Positions 44,351 to 55,249 of a stretch of DNA of 64,000 nucleotides are shown here, one piece after another (within the stretch, counting starts at the first letter, position 1; each line of letters begins with the position of its first letter). The notes beneath the pieces were generated by a model. The model was not told where the DNA came from. It did not search any database and saw nothing but the letters and a program-made list of their open reading frames with translations. Source of the stretch: Rhizobiaceae bacterium (GTDB lineage Bacteria; Pseudomonadota; Alphaproteobacteria; Rhizobiales; Rhizobiaceae); contig JAHBYY010000008.1 in assembly GCA_019635715.1 (NCBI GenBank), positions 24,449 to 88,448 on the forward strand, written 5' to 3'. Made by a program: the position numbers and the translations under genes.

Positions 44351-45633
44351 TTATGCCTCGAAAACCGTGCGTCCGGCAACAAGCGTGCGCAGCACGCGGC
44401 CCTGCAGCCGCGCGCTTTCGAAGCAGGTGTTCTTCGATCGGGAGCGGATGTCCGCCTCGCGCACGACCCAGGGGGCCTCCAGGTCGACGACTGCCAGATC
44501 GGCGGGCCTGCCCGGCACCAGACTGCCGCCGGGAAGCCCGAAGATGGCGGCCGGTCTGGTGGAGAGCGCGTCGACCAGCCGCGGCAGCGGCACGTCGCCA
44601 TTGTGGACCAGGCGCAGCGCTGCCCCGAGCAGCGTCTCCAGGCCGATCGCGCCGTCGGCGGCGTCGGCGAAGGGCAGCCGCTTGGTGTCGACGTCCTGCG
44701 GATCGTGCGAGGATACGATGATGTCGATCGTCCCGTCGCGCAGCGCCTCCACCACGGCGGCGCGATCGTCCTCGGCGCGCAGCGGCGGCGACAGCCGGAA
44801 GAAGGTGCGATACTCGCCGACGTCGTTCTCGTTGAGCGCCAGATGATTGATCGAGACGCCGGCGGTCACCCTGGCGCCGTCGGCCTTGGCGCGGGCCACC
44901 GCCTGTGCGGAGAGGCCGGTGGAAATCTGCGCGGCGTGGTAGCGGCCGGTGGTCAGGCGGGCGAGCAGCAGGTCGCGCTCCAGCGGAATCGCCTCAGCCT
45001 CGCGCGGGATGCCGGGGAGGCCGAGCCAGGAAGCGAACAGCCCTTCGTTCATGACGCCGCCGGCGGCCAGCGAGCGATCCTGCGTCTCGTGGCTGATCAC
45101 GGCGCCGAAGTCGCGGGCATAGGTCAGTGCGCGCCGCATCATCAGCGCGCTGTCGATCGTATGGCGGCCGTCGGTGAAGCCGACCGCGCCGGCCTCGCCG
45201 AGCAGGCCGAACTCGGTCATCTCGCGCCCCTCCAGCCCGCGGGTGATGGCGGCGGACGGAAAGACGTTGACGATCGCCGTGTCGCGCGCCGTGCGCAGCA
45301 CGAACTCGACCAGCGCGATGTCGTCGATGACCGGATCGGTGTCCGGCATCATGATGAAGCTGGTGACGCCGCCGGCGGCGGCGGCGCGGCTGGCCGAGGC
45401 GATCGTCTCGCGGTGTTCGGCGCCCGGCTCGCCGACGAAGACGCGGGCGTCGACCAGCCCCGGCATCACCGTCAGTCCGGAGCAATCGATAATCGTTGAC
45501 CCTTCCGGGGCGCCCTGGTTGAGCGCGGAACGACCCGCCGCCGCGATGGTCGCGCCGTCGACGACCACCGTGCCGATCTCGTCGAGGTTGCGCGACGGAT
45601 CGACGATGCGGGCATTGGACAGGACGGTGATGG

Positions 45634-45637
<4 letters not shown>
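44351..45637 (-). CDS. pyrC: Dihydroorotase-like protein lacking metal ligands (PyrC', non-catalytic)
   Basis: A 428-aa amidohydrolase-fold protein of the dihydroorotase family next to pyrB. The fold is clear ([60 protein letters not shown]). The metal-binding H-x-H of the first motif (normally PGLVDxHVHxREPG) is [10 protein letters not shown] here, and the catalytic Asp region (normally DHAPH) reads [15 protein letters not shown]. Such pseudo-dihydroorotases are known to hold aspartate carbamoyltransferase together in Pseudomonas-type complexes. I infer the same here, so an active PyrC must be encoded elsewhere. Its start overlaps the pyrB stop by four bases. Confidence 0.88.
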
Positions 45638-46599
<962 letters not shown>

Positions 46600-46744
46600 G
46601 TCAAGCCGGTGCTATAGGTCCGGTGCGCCGCGCCGACAAGGTGCCCCGCCGGATTGCTGTGGTCATCCCCGGGATTTTCGTCGCGTGCGGCCGACCGCTT
46701 CGGCTATAAGCGCTCACCGCATCCGCCACGCCAAGGGACGCCGA

Positions 46745-48370
46745 TTGACGCACGAGGTCACAAACCAGCCGCCGCCGCTGACCGGCGGCAATGCCTGGCG
46801 CGGCGATCCGCTGCTGGTGCAGATCGCGGAGGATTTTTCCGATGGCGTGCGCAAGGATCTCGACGGGCTGGGCCGCTTCGTGCTCAGCGCCGAGGCGCAG
46901 GATCTGGCGCGGCTCGCCAACAGCGAGGCGCCGCGGCTGAAGACCCATGACCGCCAGGGGCGGCGCATCGATCTCGTCGAATATCACCCGGCCTATCATG
47001 CACTGATGCGGCGCGGCGCGGCGGCGGGGCTGCATTCGTCGATCTGGGAAAACGGCGCGGCGGAGGCCGGACGACGTCACCAGGTTCGCGCCGCCCGGTT
47101 CTACATGACGGCTCAGGTGGAGGCGGGCCATCTGTGTCCGCTGACCATGACCAGTGCCTCGCTGGCCGCGCTGATGAGCAGTTCGCGGCTGTTCCGGGAA
47201 TGGGCTCCGCGCATCACCAGCCGCAAATACGACCCGTCCCAAAAGCCGCCGGTGCAGAAATCCGGCCTGACGCTCGGCATGGGCATGACCGAGAAGCAGG
47301 GCGGCACCGACGTGCGGGCCAATACGACCAAGGCGGAGCGCGCCGGCAACGGCTTCCATCGCATCACCGGGCACAAATGGTTCATGTCGGCGCCGATGTC
47401 GGACGCCTTCCTCATGCTGGCCCAGGCGCCCGAAGGCCTGTCGTGCTTCCTGGTGCCGCGGCTGCTCAGCGACGGCGCGACCAATGGCTTCCGGTTCCAG
47501 CGCCTCAAGGACAAGCTCGGCAACCGCTCGAACGCCTCGTCCGAGGTCGAGTTCGACGGCGCCATCGGCGAGGTCGTCGGGGAGCCCGGCGCCGGGGTGC
47601 GCACCATCATGGACATGGTGACGCTGACCCGGCTCGACTGTGCCGTGGCTTCGGCCGGACTGATGCGGGCCGGCCTGGCCGAGGCGGTCCACCATGCCCG
47701 CCACCGCCAGGTGATGGGGTCGGCGCTGATCGACAAGCCGCTGATGCAGCGCGTGCTGGCCGACATGGCGCTCGACGTGGCCGGTGCGACCGCGCTGTCG
47801 CTGCGGCTGGCGCGCTCGTTCGACGAGGCGGCGCAGGATCGCGGCGAGGCGTCGTTCGCCAGGGCGATGACGCCGGTGGTCAAGTACTGGGTGTGCAAGG
47901 TGGCTCCGACGGTGCTCGCCGAGGCGATGGAGTGCCTCGGCGGCAACGGCTATGTCGAGGAGGGGCCGCTGGCGCGCTACTATCGCGAGGCGCCGGTCAA
48001 CGCGATCTGGGAGGGCTCGGGCAACGTCATGGCGCTCGACGTGCTGCGCGTGCTCGGACGTGCCCCCGGTCTCTTCGACGAAGTCCTTGCCGGCATCGAG
48101 CGCGATCTGGGCGGCGGCGGCGCGGGCACGACCAGCGTGCTGCGCGCCGCCATGCAGGTCGCCTCGTCCGACGAAGGGTCGGCCCGCATTCTGGCCGAGC
48201 AGCTCGCGCTTTCGGCCGCCGCGGCGGAACTCAGGCGCATCGGGGCGGGGCGCATCGCCGATGCCTTCATCGAGACGCGCCTCGCCGGGCAGTGGCGCAC
48301 CACCTACGGCATGATCGCGGCCCGGCACGATTCGCGGCTCATCGTCGATTCGCTGTACCCGGCGGGCTGA
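46745..48370 (+). CDS. aidB: AidB-type acyl-CoA dehydrogenase-like flavoprotein
   Basis: A 541-aa FAD protein, the same length as E. coli AidB, which binds DNA and is linked to protection from alkylating agents. The FAD/acyl-CoA domain shows LGMGMTEKQGGTDVRANTTK near residue 178, ITGHKWFMSAPMSDAFLMLA, and VEFDGAIGEVVGEPGAGVRT. AMECLGGNGYVEEGPLARYY near 398 and NAIWEGSGNVMALDVLR match AidB closely. The start is TTG 46745, supported by AAGGGA 6 bases upstream. An ordinary acyl-CoA dehydrogenase role is the alternative, but length and C-terminal extension favour AidB. Confidence 0.88.
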   Translation: MTHEVTNQPPPLTGGNAWRGDPLLVQIAEDFSDGVRKDLDGLGRFVLSAEAQDLARLANSEAPRLKTHDRQGRRIDLVEYHPAYHALMRRGAAAGLHSSIWENGAAEAGRRHQVRAARFYMTAQVEAGHLCPLTMTSASLAALMSSSRLFREWAPRITSRKYDPSQKPPVQKSGLTLGMGMTEKQGGTDVRANTTKAERAGNGFHRITGHKWFMSAPMSDAFLMLAQAPEGLSCFLVPRLLSDGATNGFRFQRLKDKLGNRSNASSEVEFDGAIGEVVGEPGAGVRTIMDMVTLTRLDCAVASAGLMRAGLAEAVHHARHRQVMGSALIDKPLMQRVLADMALDVAGATALSLRLARSFDEAAQDRGEASFARAMTPVVKYWVCKVAPTVLAEAMECLGGNGYVEEGPLARYYREAPVNAIWEGSGNVMALDVLRVLGRAPGLFDEVLAGIERDLGGGGAGTTSVLRAAMQVASSDEGSARILAEQLALSAAAAELRRIGAGRIADAFIETRLAGQWRTTYGMIAARHDSRLIVDSLYPAG

Positions 48371-48416
48371 GCGAGCCGCAGGACATCCGCCGCGCAGCGG
48401 GCCGCGGAAATTAACC

Positions 48417-48431
48417 TTAACGATTGGTTTA
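48417..48431 (+). promoter_or_regulatory. CtrA-box-like site
   Basis: TTAA-CGATTGG-TTTA is one base from the CtrA consensus TTAA-N7-TTAA. The sequence TTAACC overlaps just upstream, giving three half-sites in 21 bp. It lies 53 bp before the membrane-protein gene at 48484 in a short AT-rich patch. Regulation by CtrA is inferred. Confidence 0.35.
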
Positions 48432-48483
48432 CGTTGCCTCGGGGCGGTAACCGTCCCAATTTACCCTCCCTGACGAGGGTGGC

Positions 48484-49047
48484 ATGCCGCGCATACTGAC
48501 ACATTTCCTAGTCTTCCATTGGGCGGTCGTCCTGTCACTCATGGCGGGACTGATCGTCTTCGGCGGCGATCTTCCCGACATTGCGGGGCTGCATGTGTTC
48601 GGCCTCGATTCGGCCGACGGGCGGCTGGCGATGATGGCGCTGCCGGGCGCGCGGGCGCTGATTTCGGGCGCGTTCGCGCTGTGCGCGATCTTCTTCTGGT
48701 GGGCGCTGTGTGCCGGCCTGCTGCCGTCGATCGCCGACGACCGCGCCGCCGACGACGTGCTGCGCCTGGCCTTCTCGGCCACCGCGGCACTGATCACCGC
48801 GCTGCTGGCCATCGGCACGATCGCCGGGGTGGAGGGACTGTTCTCCGTGATGGCCGCGCATTTCGCAGCGCTGGCGGCATCGTTCGTCGCCATCCGCAGC
48901 GAGCAGTTGCCAAAGCCGAGCGCCAAGGACGAGGAGCTTCGCAACGCCGCGCGCGTCAAGGCTGCCGGCGCCTCGGCCACCGTGGGCCTGGCGCAGTTCA
49001 CGCCGCGGCGCGACGCTTCCTGGGCCGGTTGGGAGACCGAACGCTGA
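48484..49047 (+). CDS. Hypothetical inner-membrane protein
   Basis: A 187-aa protein I cannot name. Four hydrophobic spans are predicted: FHWAVVLSLMAGLIVFG, LISGAFALCAIFFWWALCAG, LAFSATAALITALLAIGTIA and LFSVMAAHFAALAASFVAI. A charged cytoplasmic tail of about 45 residues follows (RSEQLPKPSAKDEELRNAAR). GAGGGTGGC precedes the ATG. A CtrA-like box lies upstream. Its stop overlaps the next start by one base (TGATG), so the two membrane proteins are made together. Confidence 0.75.
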   Translation: MPRILTHFLVFHWAVVLSLMAGLIVFGGDLPDIAGLHVFGLDSADGRLAMMALPGARALISGAFALCAIFFWWALCAGLLPSIADDRAADDVLRLAFSATAALITALLAIGTIAGVEGLFSVMAAHFAALAASFVAIRSEQLPKPSAKDEELRNAARVKAAGASATVGLAQFTPRRDASWAGWETER

Positions 49048-49382
49048 TGCGCTACGTCCTCGCCATCTGGGCGGCCCCCCTGGTGCTCTTCTGGGGCTGG
49101 TTCGGCCTTTCCTACTACGACGTGAACTTCGGCTTCGTCATGATGACGCGGCAGGCGCACGACCTGATCTTCCAGCTCTACGGCAATGTGCTGGGGCTGG
49201 ATCCCGCGACGATTCCCTGGCTCGTGGCCAAGGCCTGCATCTTCGATACCGTGCTGCTGCTGCTGATCTGGGCCTTTCGGCGCCGCCGCGACCTGCTGGC
49301 ACGCTGGCGTGCCTGGCGGGACGCCCGGCCGGCGGCCGATCAGGTGGCTTCGTCATCCGGACGGGCGCTTCCCAGCGCGTGA
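49047..49382 (+). CDS. Small hypothetical inner-membrane protein
   Basis: A 111-aa protein with two hydrophobic spans ([20 protein letters not shown] and [20 protein letters not shown]) followed by an Arg-rich tail ([18 protein letters not shown]). It may belong to the small rhizobial DUF6105 family, but I am not certain. It is translationally coupled to the preceding membrane-protein gene. Its last 43 bp overlap the 3' end of ruvX on the other strand. Confidence 0.72.
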   Translation: MRYVLAIWAAPLVLFWGWFGLSYYDVNFGFVMMTRQAHDLIFQLYGNVLGLDPATIPWLVAKACIFDTVLLLLIWAFRRRRDLLARWRAWRDARPAADQVASSSGRALPSA

Positions 49383-49831
49383 AGCCGGTCGAGCGCGCCT
49401 TGCAGGATGAAGGCGGCCGCCGCGGAATCGATCTTCGTCTTCCGCTTGGCGCGCGACATGTCCATCTCGAGCAGTGAGCGCTCGGCGGCGACCGTCGACA
49501 GGCGCTCATCCCAATAGACGATCGGCAGCGCGGTCAGCCGCTCCAAATTGCGCACGAAGGCTTTGGTCGCCTGGACGCGCGGGCCCTCGCTGCCGTCCAT
49601 GTTGACCGGCAGGCCCATGACGATGGCGCGTGCGTCCTCGCGCCGCAGGCTGTCGAGAAGCATCTCAGCGTCGAGCGTGAACTTGCGCCGGATGATCACC
49701 GGCCGCGGATGGGCGAAGGCGAGGCTGCGGTCGGACACGGCGAGGCCGATCGTCTTGTCGCCGAGATCGAGCCCGGCCACGACGCCGTCTCCGATCAGGC
49801 CGGGGAGGTTTTCGATCGCGACGACGGTCAT
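49340..49831 (-). CDS. ruvX: Putative pre-16S rRNA nuclease/Holliday-junction resolvase, YqgF family
   Basis: A 163-aa RNase-H-fold nuclease of the YqgF/RuvX family, implicated in 16S rRNA 5'-end maturation. It opens with [20 protein letters not shown] (first catalytic Asp). Also conserved are [20 protein letters not shown] near residue 93, [19 protein letters not shown] near 127 (catalytic Glu) and [18 protein letters not shown] (last Asp). I start at ATG 49831 with AAAGGAAAG just upstream; ATG 49852 is the alternative. It is divergent from the UPF0173 gene and overlaps its convergent neighbour by 43 bp. Confidence 0.93.
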   Translation of the reverse strand: MTVVAIENLPGLIGDGVVAGLDLGDKTIGLAVSDRSLAFAHPRPVIIRRKFTLDAEMLLDSLRREDARAIVMGLPVNMDGSEGPRVQATKAFVRNLERLTALPIVYWDERLSTVAAERSLLEMDMSRAKRKTKIDSAAAAFILQGALDRLHALGSARPDDEAT

Positions 49832-49899
49832 CGGCTTTCCTTTGACATGCACGGCCGGCGTTCTATGTTCCGCGGCGATCGGAATCGAGGAGCGCCTTC

Positions 49900-50607
49900 A
49901 TGAAACTCACCTGGTACGGCCATTCGGCATTTCGGCTCGACACCGGAAACGCGCGCATCCTCATCGATCCTTTCCTGACCGGCAATCCCTCCTGGACGGG
50001 CGGATGGGAAGGACCGGCCGAAGGCGTCACGCATGTGCTGCTCACGCATGGCCACAACGACCATGTCGGCGACGCGGCCGAGATCCTGAAGAAGTCCGGC
50101 GCCATGCTGGTGGCGAATTTCGAGATCTGCATGTACCTGGTCGGCAAGGGCGTTTCGGGCGAGCGCATCAATCCGGGCAACACCGGCGGCACCGTCGAAT
50201 GCGGCGGGTTCACCACCACCTTCGTGCAGGCGCTGCACTCCTCTTCGATCAATACCGGAGAGAAGGGCAATACCTATCTCGGCAATCCGCTCGGCCTCAT
50301 CCTGCATTTCGCCGACGGCCGGTCGCTCTATCACATGGGTGACACCGACATCTTCGGCGACATGGCTCTGATCAACGAGCTGCACGCGCCCGAGATCGGC
50401 ATCGTGCCGATCGGCGACCGCTTCACCATGGGCGGTGCCGTGGCGGCGCTGGCCTGCAAGCGCTATTTCGAGTTCAAGAAGGTCGTGCCCTGCCACTTCG
50501 CGTCGTTCTCGATGGTGGACCAGAATGCCGACAAGTTCGTCGCCGGCATGGATGGCGGCAGCACCGAAGTGGTCCTGCCGAAGGTGGGCGAGGCGTTCGA
50601 GATCTAG
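49900..50607 (+). CDS. UPF0173-family metallo-beta-lactamase-fold hydrolase
   Basis: A 235-aa metal-dependent hydrolase. It begins [20 protein letters not shown], has the metal motif [13 protein letters not shown] (H-x-H-x-D-H) near residue 47, and further ligands in [18 protein letters not shown] and [10 protein letters not shown]. This is the compact UPF0173 type, without an added RNA-binding domain. The substrate is not known. GAGGAGCG precedes the ATG. It is followed after 29 bases by a secreted-protein gene and then gatC. Confidence 0.88.
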   Translation: MKLTWYGHSAFRLDTGNARILIDPFLTGNPSWTGGWEGPAEGVTHVLLTHGHNDHVGDAAEILKKSGAMLVANFEICMYLVGKGVSGERINPGNTGGTVECGGFTTTFVQALHSSSINTGEKGNTYLGNPLGLILHFADGRSLYHMGDTDIFGDMALINELHAPEIGIVPIGDRFTMGGAVAALACKRYFEFKKVVPCHFASFSMVDQNADKFVAGMDGGSTEVVLPKVGEAFEI

Positions 50608-50636
50608 CAGTCCGTTGTGAGCTCCGGGGCGGCAAG

Positions 50637-51053
50637 ATGATGAGAATCGCGGGGGCGACGGTCCTGCTGGCGGCGGTGCTCGGCGCGGCTCCCGCCTATG
50701 CCGAGGAGATGATCGACGGCGTCTATCTGGAGTCGGAAGAGCTGTGCGAGCAGGCCCGCAAGGAGTCGCTTCAGACCGTTCTGGAAGCCGGCAATACGAT
50801 GCTCACCGCGCGCGGCATCGAGGCGATCGAGTACAATTGCGAGTTCGTGCAGGTCATCAAGGCGACGCGCACGCCGGCCTGGCTGGTGCAGGCGATCTGC
50901 GAGGAGCCCGGCTACATCCAGCCCGACGTGCTCTCGCTGACGCGGATGAGCCCGACGCAGATCGATCTCGTTTCGATCAAGCCGGCCGATCCGGAAAGCG
51001 GCGGCGGCAACGGCGGAAGCTATTTTCTGTGCGAGGGCGTTTCGGCACCCTGA
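50637..51053 (+). CDS. Hypothetical periplasmic protein
   Basis: A 138-aa protein with an N-terminal signal peptide (GATVLLAAVLGAAPAYA, cleaved before EEM). The mature part contains four cysteines, in EELCEQARKES, EYNCEFVQVI, QAICEEPGY and YFLCEGVSAP, well spaced for two disulfide bonds. The pattern suggests a small exported beta-rich protein of unknown function. Two consecutive ATGs could serve as the start. It lies between the UPF0173 hydrolase and gatC genes. Confidence 0.7.
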   Translation: MMRIAGATVLLAAVLGAAPAYAEEMIDGVYLESEELCEQARKESLQTVLEAGNTMLTARGIEAIEYNCEFVQVIKATRTPAWLVQAICEEPGYIQPDVLSLTRMSPTQIDLVSIKPADPESGGGNGGSYFLCEGVSAP

Positions 51054-51138
51054 CGGCGGCCGGGCCGCGGGCGGTTGCGCCCGCCGCGGCGCGCCGGTAT
51101 AGCCGCGGGCGAAGATCTCTCAGCCAGCAGGGGCTCGA

Positions 51139-51426
51139 ATGTCCGTCGATATCGCCACAGTGAAGCGCGTGGCGCGCCTTGCCCGTATCGCCGTGTCCGA
51201 CGAGGATGCCGACCGCATGACCGGCGAGCTGAATGCGATCCTGGGCTTCGTCGAGCAACTGAACGAAGTCGACGTCGCGGGTGTGGAGCCGATGACCTCG
51301 GTGACGCCGATGGCGATGAAGAAGCGGCAGGATGCCGTCACCGACGGCGACAAGGCTGCCGATGTCGTCGCCAACGCGCCGGCCAGCATGGAGGATTTCT
51401 TCCTCGTCCCGAAGGTGGTGGAGTAG
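51139..51426 (+). CDS. gatC: Aspartyl/glutamyl-tRNA amidotransferase subunit C
   Basis: A 95-aa subunit of the GatCAB complex that amidates mischarged Glu-tRNA(Gln) or Asp-tRNA(Asn). Typical features are [20 protein letters not shown] at the start, [20 protein letters not shown] in the middle, PMTSVTP, and the ending [12 protein letters not shown]. It stabilises GatA. An acetyltransferase gene is inserted between it and gatA, 4 bases downstream. No gatB is found in this window. Confidence 0.96.
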   Translation: MSVDIATVKRVARLARIAVSDEDADRMTGELNAILGFVEQLNEVDVAGVEPMTSVTPMAMKKRQDAVTDGDKAADVVANAPASMEDFFLVPKVVE

Positions 51427-51430
51427 CTCC

Positions 51431-51898
51431 GTGACCATCTCGATCGCGGCCGAGACACCTTTGCAGGACGATGTGCGCGCCATGGTCGCCGACCTCAACG
51501 CGACGATGATCCCGCTGACGCCGCGCGAGTTCCAGTTCCAGCTCACCGTCGAGCAGATGGCCGATCCGTCGCTGACCACCTTCGTCGCGCGCGACGGGGC
51601 CGGGCGTCATGTCGGCATGGCCTCGCTCAAGGACCACGGCAACGGCCTCGGCGAAGTGAAGCGCATGTTCACCCTGCCGCAGGTGCGTGGGCAGCGCGTC
51701 GGCTCGCAGCTCCTGCAGCAACTTGAGCAATTGGCGCGCGCCAAGGGGATCGGCCGGCTGGTGCTGGAGACCGGCGAGGCGTCCGGCTTCGAAGCCGCCT
51801 ACCGTGTCTATGAGCGCGGCGGCTTCACCACCTGCGGCGCCGTGCTCGACTATCCCGATTCCGGCTTTTCCCGATTCTACGAGAAGAAACTCGCCTGA
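51431..51898 (+). CDS. GNAT-family N-acetyltransferase between gatC and gatA
   Basis: A 155-aa acetyltransferase with a complete GNAT fold: [20 protein letters not shown], then the acetyl-CoA pyrophosphate loop [20 protein letters not shown] (R-x2-G-x-G variant), then [20 protein letters not shown] and [15 protein letters not shown]. It starts with GTG 4 bases after gatC and its stop overlaps the gatA start (TGATG), so it is firmly inside the operon. The acceptor is unknown. Confidence 0.85.
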   Translation: MTISIAAETPLQDDVRAMVADLNATMIPLTPREFQFQLTVEQMADPSLTTFVARDGAGRHVGMASLKDHGNGLGEVKRMFTLPQVRGQRVGSQLLQQLEQLARAKGIGRLVLETGEASGFEAAYRVYERGGFTTCGAVLDYPDSGFSRFYEKKLA

Positions 51899-53466
51899 TG
51901 ACCGACCTGACCCGACTGACGATCGCCGAGGCGCGCGCCAAGCTGGCCGCCAAGGAGATCACCGCCTCCGAACTGACCGGCGCCTATATCGACGCGATCG
52001 AAACGGCCAACCCGACCCTGAATGCCTATGTCGCCGTCACGGCGGACAAGGCGCGCGGCATGGCGTCCGCATCGGACGCGCGGCTGGCGAAGGGTGAGGC
52101 CGGCGCGCTGGAGGGCATTCCGCTCGGCATCAAGGATCTCTTCGGCACCGAGGGCGTGCATACGCAGGCCTGCAGCCACATCCTCGACGGCTTCAAGCCG
52201 CGCTATGAATCGACCGTGACGGCCAATCTCTGGGCCGACGGCGCCGTCATGCTCGGCAAGCTGAACATGGACGAGTTCGCGATGGGATCGTCGAACGAGA
52301 CGTCGTTCTACGGCCCGGTGATCAACCCCTGGCGCCGCCGGCGGGCGGAGCAGCGGGTGACGCCGACATTCCATGCCGGCGACGGCGGCTTCGTCCAGGC
52401 AGGCGGCGGCGTGCGCGAGACCACATCGCTCGACAACGTCCAGCTCGTGCCCGGCGGCTCCTCGGGCGGCTCGGCCGCCGCGGTCGCCGCCTTCCTGTGC
52501 GCCGGCGCGACCGCGACGGACACCGGCGGCTCGATCCGCCAGCCGGCCGCCTTCACCGGCACGGTCGGCATCAAGCCGACCTACGGCCGCGTCTCGCGCT
52601 GGGGCGTCGTGGCCTTCGCCTCCTCGCTCGACCAGGCCGGACCGATCGCGCGCGACGTGCGCGACGCGGCGATCCTGCTGAAGTCCATGGCCTCCTGCGA
52701 TCCCAAGGACACGACCTCGGCCGACCTGCCGGTGCCGGACTACGAGGCGGCGATCGGCCGCCCGCTCAAGGGCATGAAGGTCGGCATCCCGAAGGAATAT
52801 CGCGTCGACGGCATGCCCGAGGACATCGAGGCGCTCTGGCAGAAGGGCATTGCCTGGCTGAAGGATGCCGGCGCCGAGATCGTCGACATCTCGCTGCCGC
52901 ACACCAGATACGCGCTGCCGGCCTACTATATCGTCGCACCGGCCGAGGCGTCATCCAACCTGGCCCGCTACGACGGCGTCCGCTACGGACTGCGGGTCCC
53001 GGGCAGGGACATCGTCGACATGTACGAGAAGACCCGCGCCGCCGGCTTCGGCCGCGAGGTCAAGCGGCGCATCATGATCGGCACCTATGTGCTGTCGGCA
53101 GGCTATTACGACGCCTACTACCTGCAGGCGCAGAAGGTTCGGACGCTGATCAAGAAGGATTTCGAGGATGCCTTCCACGCCGGCATCGACGTCATCCTGA
53201 CGCCGGCGACGCCGTCCGCCGCGTTCGGCGTCGCCGACGAGGATATGGCCGCCGATCCGGTCAAGATGTATCTCAACGACATCTTCACGGTGACGGTGAA
53301 CATGGCCGGACTGCCGGGCATCTCCGTGCCGGCCGGCCTCGACGGCAACGGCCTGCCGCTCGGCCTGCAGCTCATCGGGCGGCCGTTCGACGAGGAGACG
53401 CTGTTCCAGACCGCGCATGCGATCGAACAGGCCGCAGGCCGGTTCGAACCGCAGAAGTGGTGGTAG
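51898..53466 (+). CDS. gatA: Aspartyl/glutamyl-tRNA amidotransferase subunit A
   Basis: A 522-aa amidase subunit that releases ammonia from glutamine for tRNA amidation. The Ser-cisSer-Lys triad is visible: Lys in [14 protein letters not shown], cis-Ser in [15 protein letters not shown] and the nucleophile in [14 protein letters not shown]. Between NPWRRR and LVPGGSS about 30 extra residues occur ([20 protein letters not shown] and more); I recall a similar insert in Mesorhizobium GatA, from memory. The start overlaps the preceding stop. gatB does not follow; glsA does. Confidence 0.96.
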   Translation: MTDLTRLTIAEARAKLAAKEITASELTGAYIDAIETANPTLNAYVAVTADKARGMASASDARLAKGEAGALEGIPLGIKDLFGTEGVHTQACSHILDGFKPRYESTVTANLWADGAVMLGKLNMDEFAMGSSNETSFYGPVINPWRRRRAEQRVTPTFHAGDGGFVQAGGGVRETTSLDNVQLVPGGSSGGSAAAVAAFLCAGATATDTGGSIRQPAAFTGTVGIKPTYGRVSRWGVVAFASSLDQAGPIARDVRDAAILLKSMASCDPKDTTSADLPVPDYEAAIGRPLKGMKVGIPKEYRVDGMPEDIEALWQKGIAWLKDAGAEIVDISLPHTRYALPAYYIVAPAEASSNLARYDGVRYGLRVPGRDIVDMYEKTRAAGFGREVKRRIMIGTYVLSAGYYDAYYLQAQKVRTLIKKDFEDAFHAGIDVILTPATPSAAFGVADEDMAADPVKMYLNDIFTVTVNMAGLPGISVPAGLDGNGLPLGLQLIGRPFDEETLFQTAHAIEQAAGRFEPQKWW

Positions 53467-53494
53467 TGGCCGCTTCTCGTCAGCGCATCGCCTG

Positions 53495-54430
53495 ATGCCC
53501 GACCTCGCCGGCATCCTGCCCGAGCTCGCCGCGGAAATGGCCGCGATCAAGGATCGCGGCACGGTCGCGGGCTACATCCCGCAGCTCGGCAAGGTCGATC
53601 CGGATCAATTCGGCATCGCCGTGATGATGAACGACGGTCGCGTGTTCACCGCGGGCGACGCCGGCAAGCCGTTTTCGATCCAGAGTATCTCGAAGGTCTT
53701 TTCGCTGACGCTGGCGCTTGGCCATGTCGGCGATGCGCTGTGGCGGCGCGTCGGACGGGAGCCATCGGGCAATCCATTCAACTCGATCGTCCAGCTCGAG
53801 CGCGAGAACGGGATTCCGCGCAATCCCTTCATCAATGCCGGCGCCATCGTCGTGGCCGACATCCTTTTGCAGGGGCATCAGCCCAAGGAGGCGATCGGCG
53901 AGGCGCTGCGCTTCGTCCAGTATCTCGCCGATGACGAGACCATCACCATCGACCGCGCGGTGGCCGCGTCGGAGCGGGCGACCGGCTTCCGCAATTTCGC
54001 GCTCGCCAATTACATGCGCGCCTTCGACAATCTGCGCCATCCGCCGGAACTGACGCTCGGCGTCTACTTCCACCTCTGTGCGATCGAGATGAGCTGCGTG
54101 CAACTCGCCAGGGCAGGCCGCTACCTGGCGCATGGCGGACGCCATCCCGACACGCCGCATTCCGTCGTGTCGGCGGAGCGGGCGCGCCGCATCAATGCCC
54201 TCATGCTGACCTGCGGACATTATGACGGGTCGGGCGACTTTGCCTTCAAGGTCGGCATACCGGGCAAGAGCGGGGTCGGCGGCGGCATCCTCGGCATCGT
54301 CCCGGGCGTCGCCTCGCTCGCCGTCTGGTCGCCGGGCCTCAACGCCAACGGCAATTCGAAGTTGGGGTCGCAGGCTTTGGAGATTCTGGCGCGCCGGATG
54401 AACTGGTCGATCTTCGCACCCCGCGGCTGA
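53495..54430 (+). CDS. glsA: Glutaminase
   Basis: A 311-aa beta-lactamase-fold glutaminase hydrolysing glutamine to glutamate and ammonia. Active-site blocks: [17 protein letters not shown] (Ser-x2-Lys), [50 protein letters not shown] and the C-terminal [14 protein letters not shown]. Longer frames run back into gatA; ATG 53495 gives the usual length. It lies 28 bases after gatA and could be co-transcribed. It is independent of the Gat complex in known biology. Confidence 0.95.
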   Translation: MPDLAGILPELAAEMAAIKDRGTVAGYIPQLGKVDPDQFGIAVMMNDGRVFTAGDAGKPFSIQSISKVFSLTLALGHVGDALWRRVGREPSGNPFNSIVQLERENGIPRNPFINAGAIVVADILLQGHQPKEAIGEALRFVQYLADDETITIDRAVAASERATGFRNFALANYMRAFDNLRHPPELTLGVYFHLCAIEMSCVQLARAGRYLAHGGRHPDTPHSVVSAERARRINALMLTCGHYDGSGDFAFKVGIPGKSGVGGGILGIVPGVASLAVWSPGLNANGNSKLGSQALEILARRMNWSIFAPRG

Positions 54431-54454
54431 ACGGCCGGCGCGGAAAGGCTCCCG

Positions 54455-55249
54455 ATGTTCTTCTACCTGTCGAAAATCTTCTGGTTCGTCGCGCAGCCGC
54501 TCAACCTGTCGATCCTCCTGCTGTTTGCCGGTTTTGCCATCTGCCTCGCCGGGTCCCGGCGCATCGGTTTGTCGGCTTTCGTGCTGGCCCTTGCCGTCCT
54601 GTCGCTGGCGACCTGGACCTCTCTCGGCCAATTGCTGCTCGGCCCGCTCGAGGACCGCTTTCCGCGCCCGCCGGCGCCGGAATCGGTGGCCGGCATCGTG
54701 GTGCTCGGCGGCGGTTTCGAAGGTGCGATCAACCTGGCGCGCGGAGGCTATGAGCTGAACAGCGGCGGCGACCGCTACGTCGAGACGGCGATCCTGGCGC
54801 GCCGCTATCCCGAGGCCAGGGTGGTGGTGACGGGCGGCACCGGCACGCTGGTGCTGGAAGGCGAGGGCGACGGTGCGACGGCGCCCCGCCTGCTGGAGGC
54901 GCTGGGCGTGGCGCGCGAGCGCATGGTCCTCGAGAACGATTCGCGCGACACCTACGAGAACGCGCAGTTCACCAAGGCATTGGTGACGCCGCGGCCGGGC
55001 GAGACCTGGCTCCTCGTGACGTCGGCATTCCACATGCCGCGGTCGATGGCGCTGTTTGCCAAGGCGGACTTCGCCGTCACCGCCTGGCCGGTCGATTACC
55101 GGACGACGGGGCGGGAGGGCGTGTCGCTGTTCGCCGACAATCCGATCGATTCGGTGCAGGCTGCGACGATCGGGCTGCGCGAATGGATCGGGCTTCTGGC
55201 CTATTGGCTGACCGGCCGGATCGATTCGCCCTTTCCCGGACCGCCCTGA
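54455..55249 (+). CDS. YdcF/ElyC-family DUF218 membrane protein
   Basis: A 264-aa protein with two N-terminal membrane helices (LNLSILLLFAGFAICLAG; SAFVLALAVLSLATW) and a DUF218 domain from about residue 75: GIVVLGGGFEGAINLARGG, VVVTGGTGTLVLEGEG, LENDSRDTYENAQFTKALV and LLVTSAFHMPRSMALFAKA. The E. coli relative ElyC affects cell-envelope biogenesis. That role is possible here but unproven. GGAAAGG precedes the ATG. It converges directly on the DUF599 gene, whose stop is the next base. Confidence 0.87.
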   Translation: MFFYLSKIFWFVAQPLNLSILLLFAGFAICLAGSRRIGLSAFVLALAVLSLATWTSLGQLLLGPLEDRFPRPPAPESVAGIVVLGGGFEGAINLARGGYELNSGGDRYVETAILARRYPEARVVVTGGTGTLVLEGEGDGATAPRLLEALGVARERMVLENDSRDTYENAQFTKALVTPRPGETWLLVTSAFHMPRSMALFAKADFAVTAWPVDYRTTGREGVSLFADNPIDSVQAATIGLREWIGLLAYWLTGRIDSPFPGPP

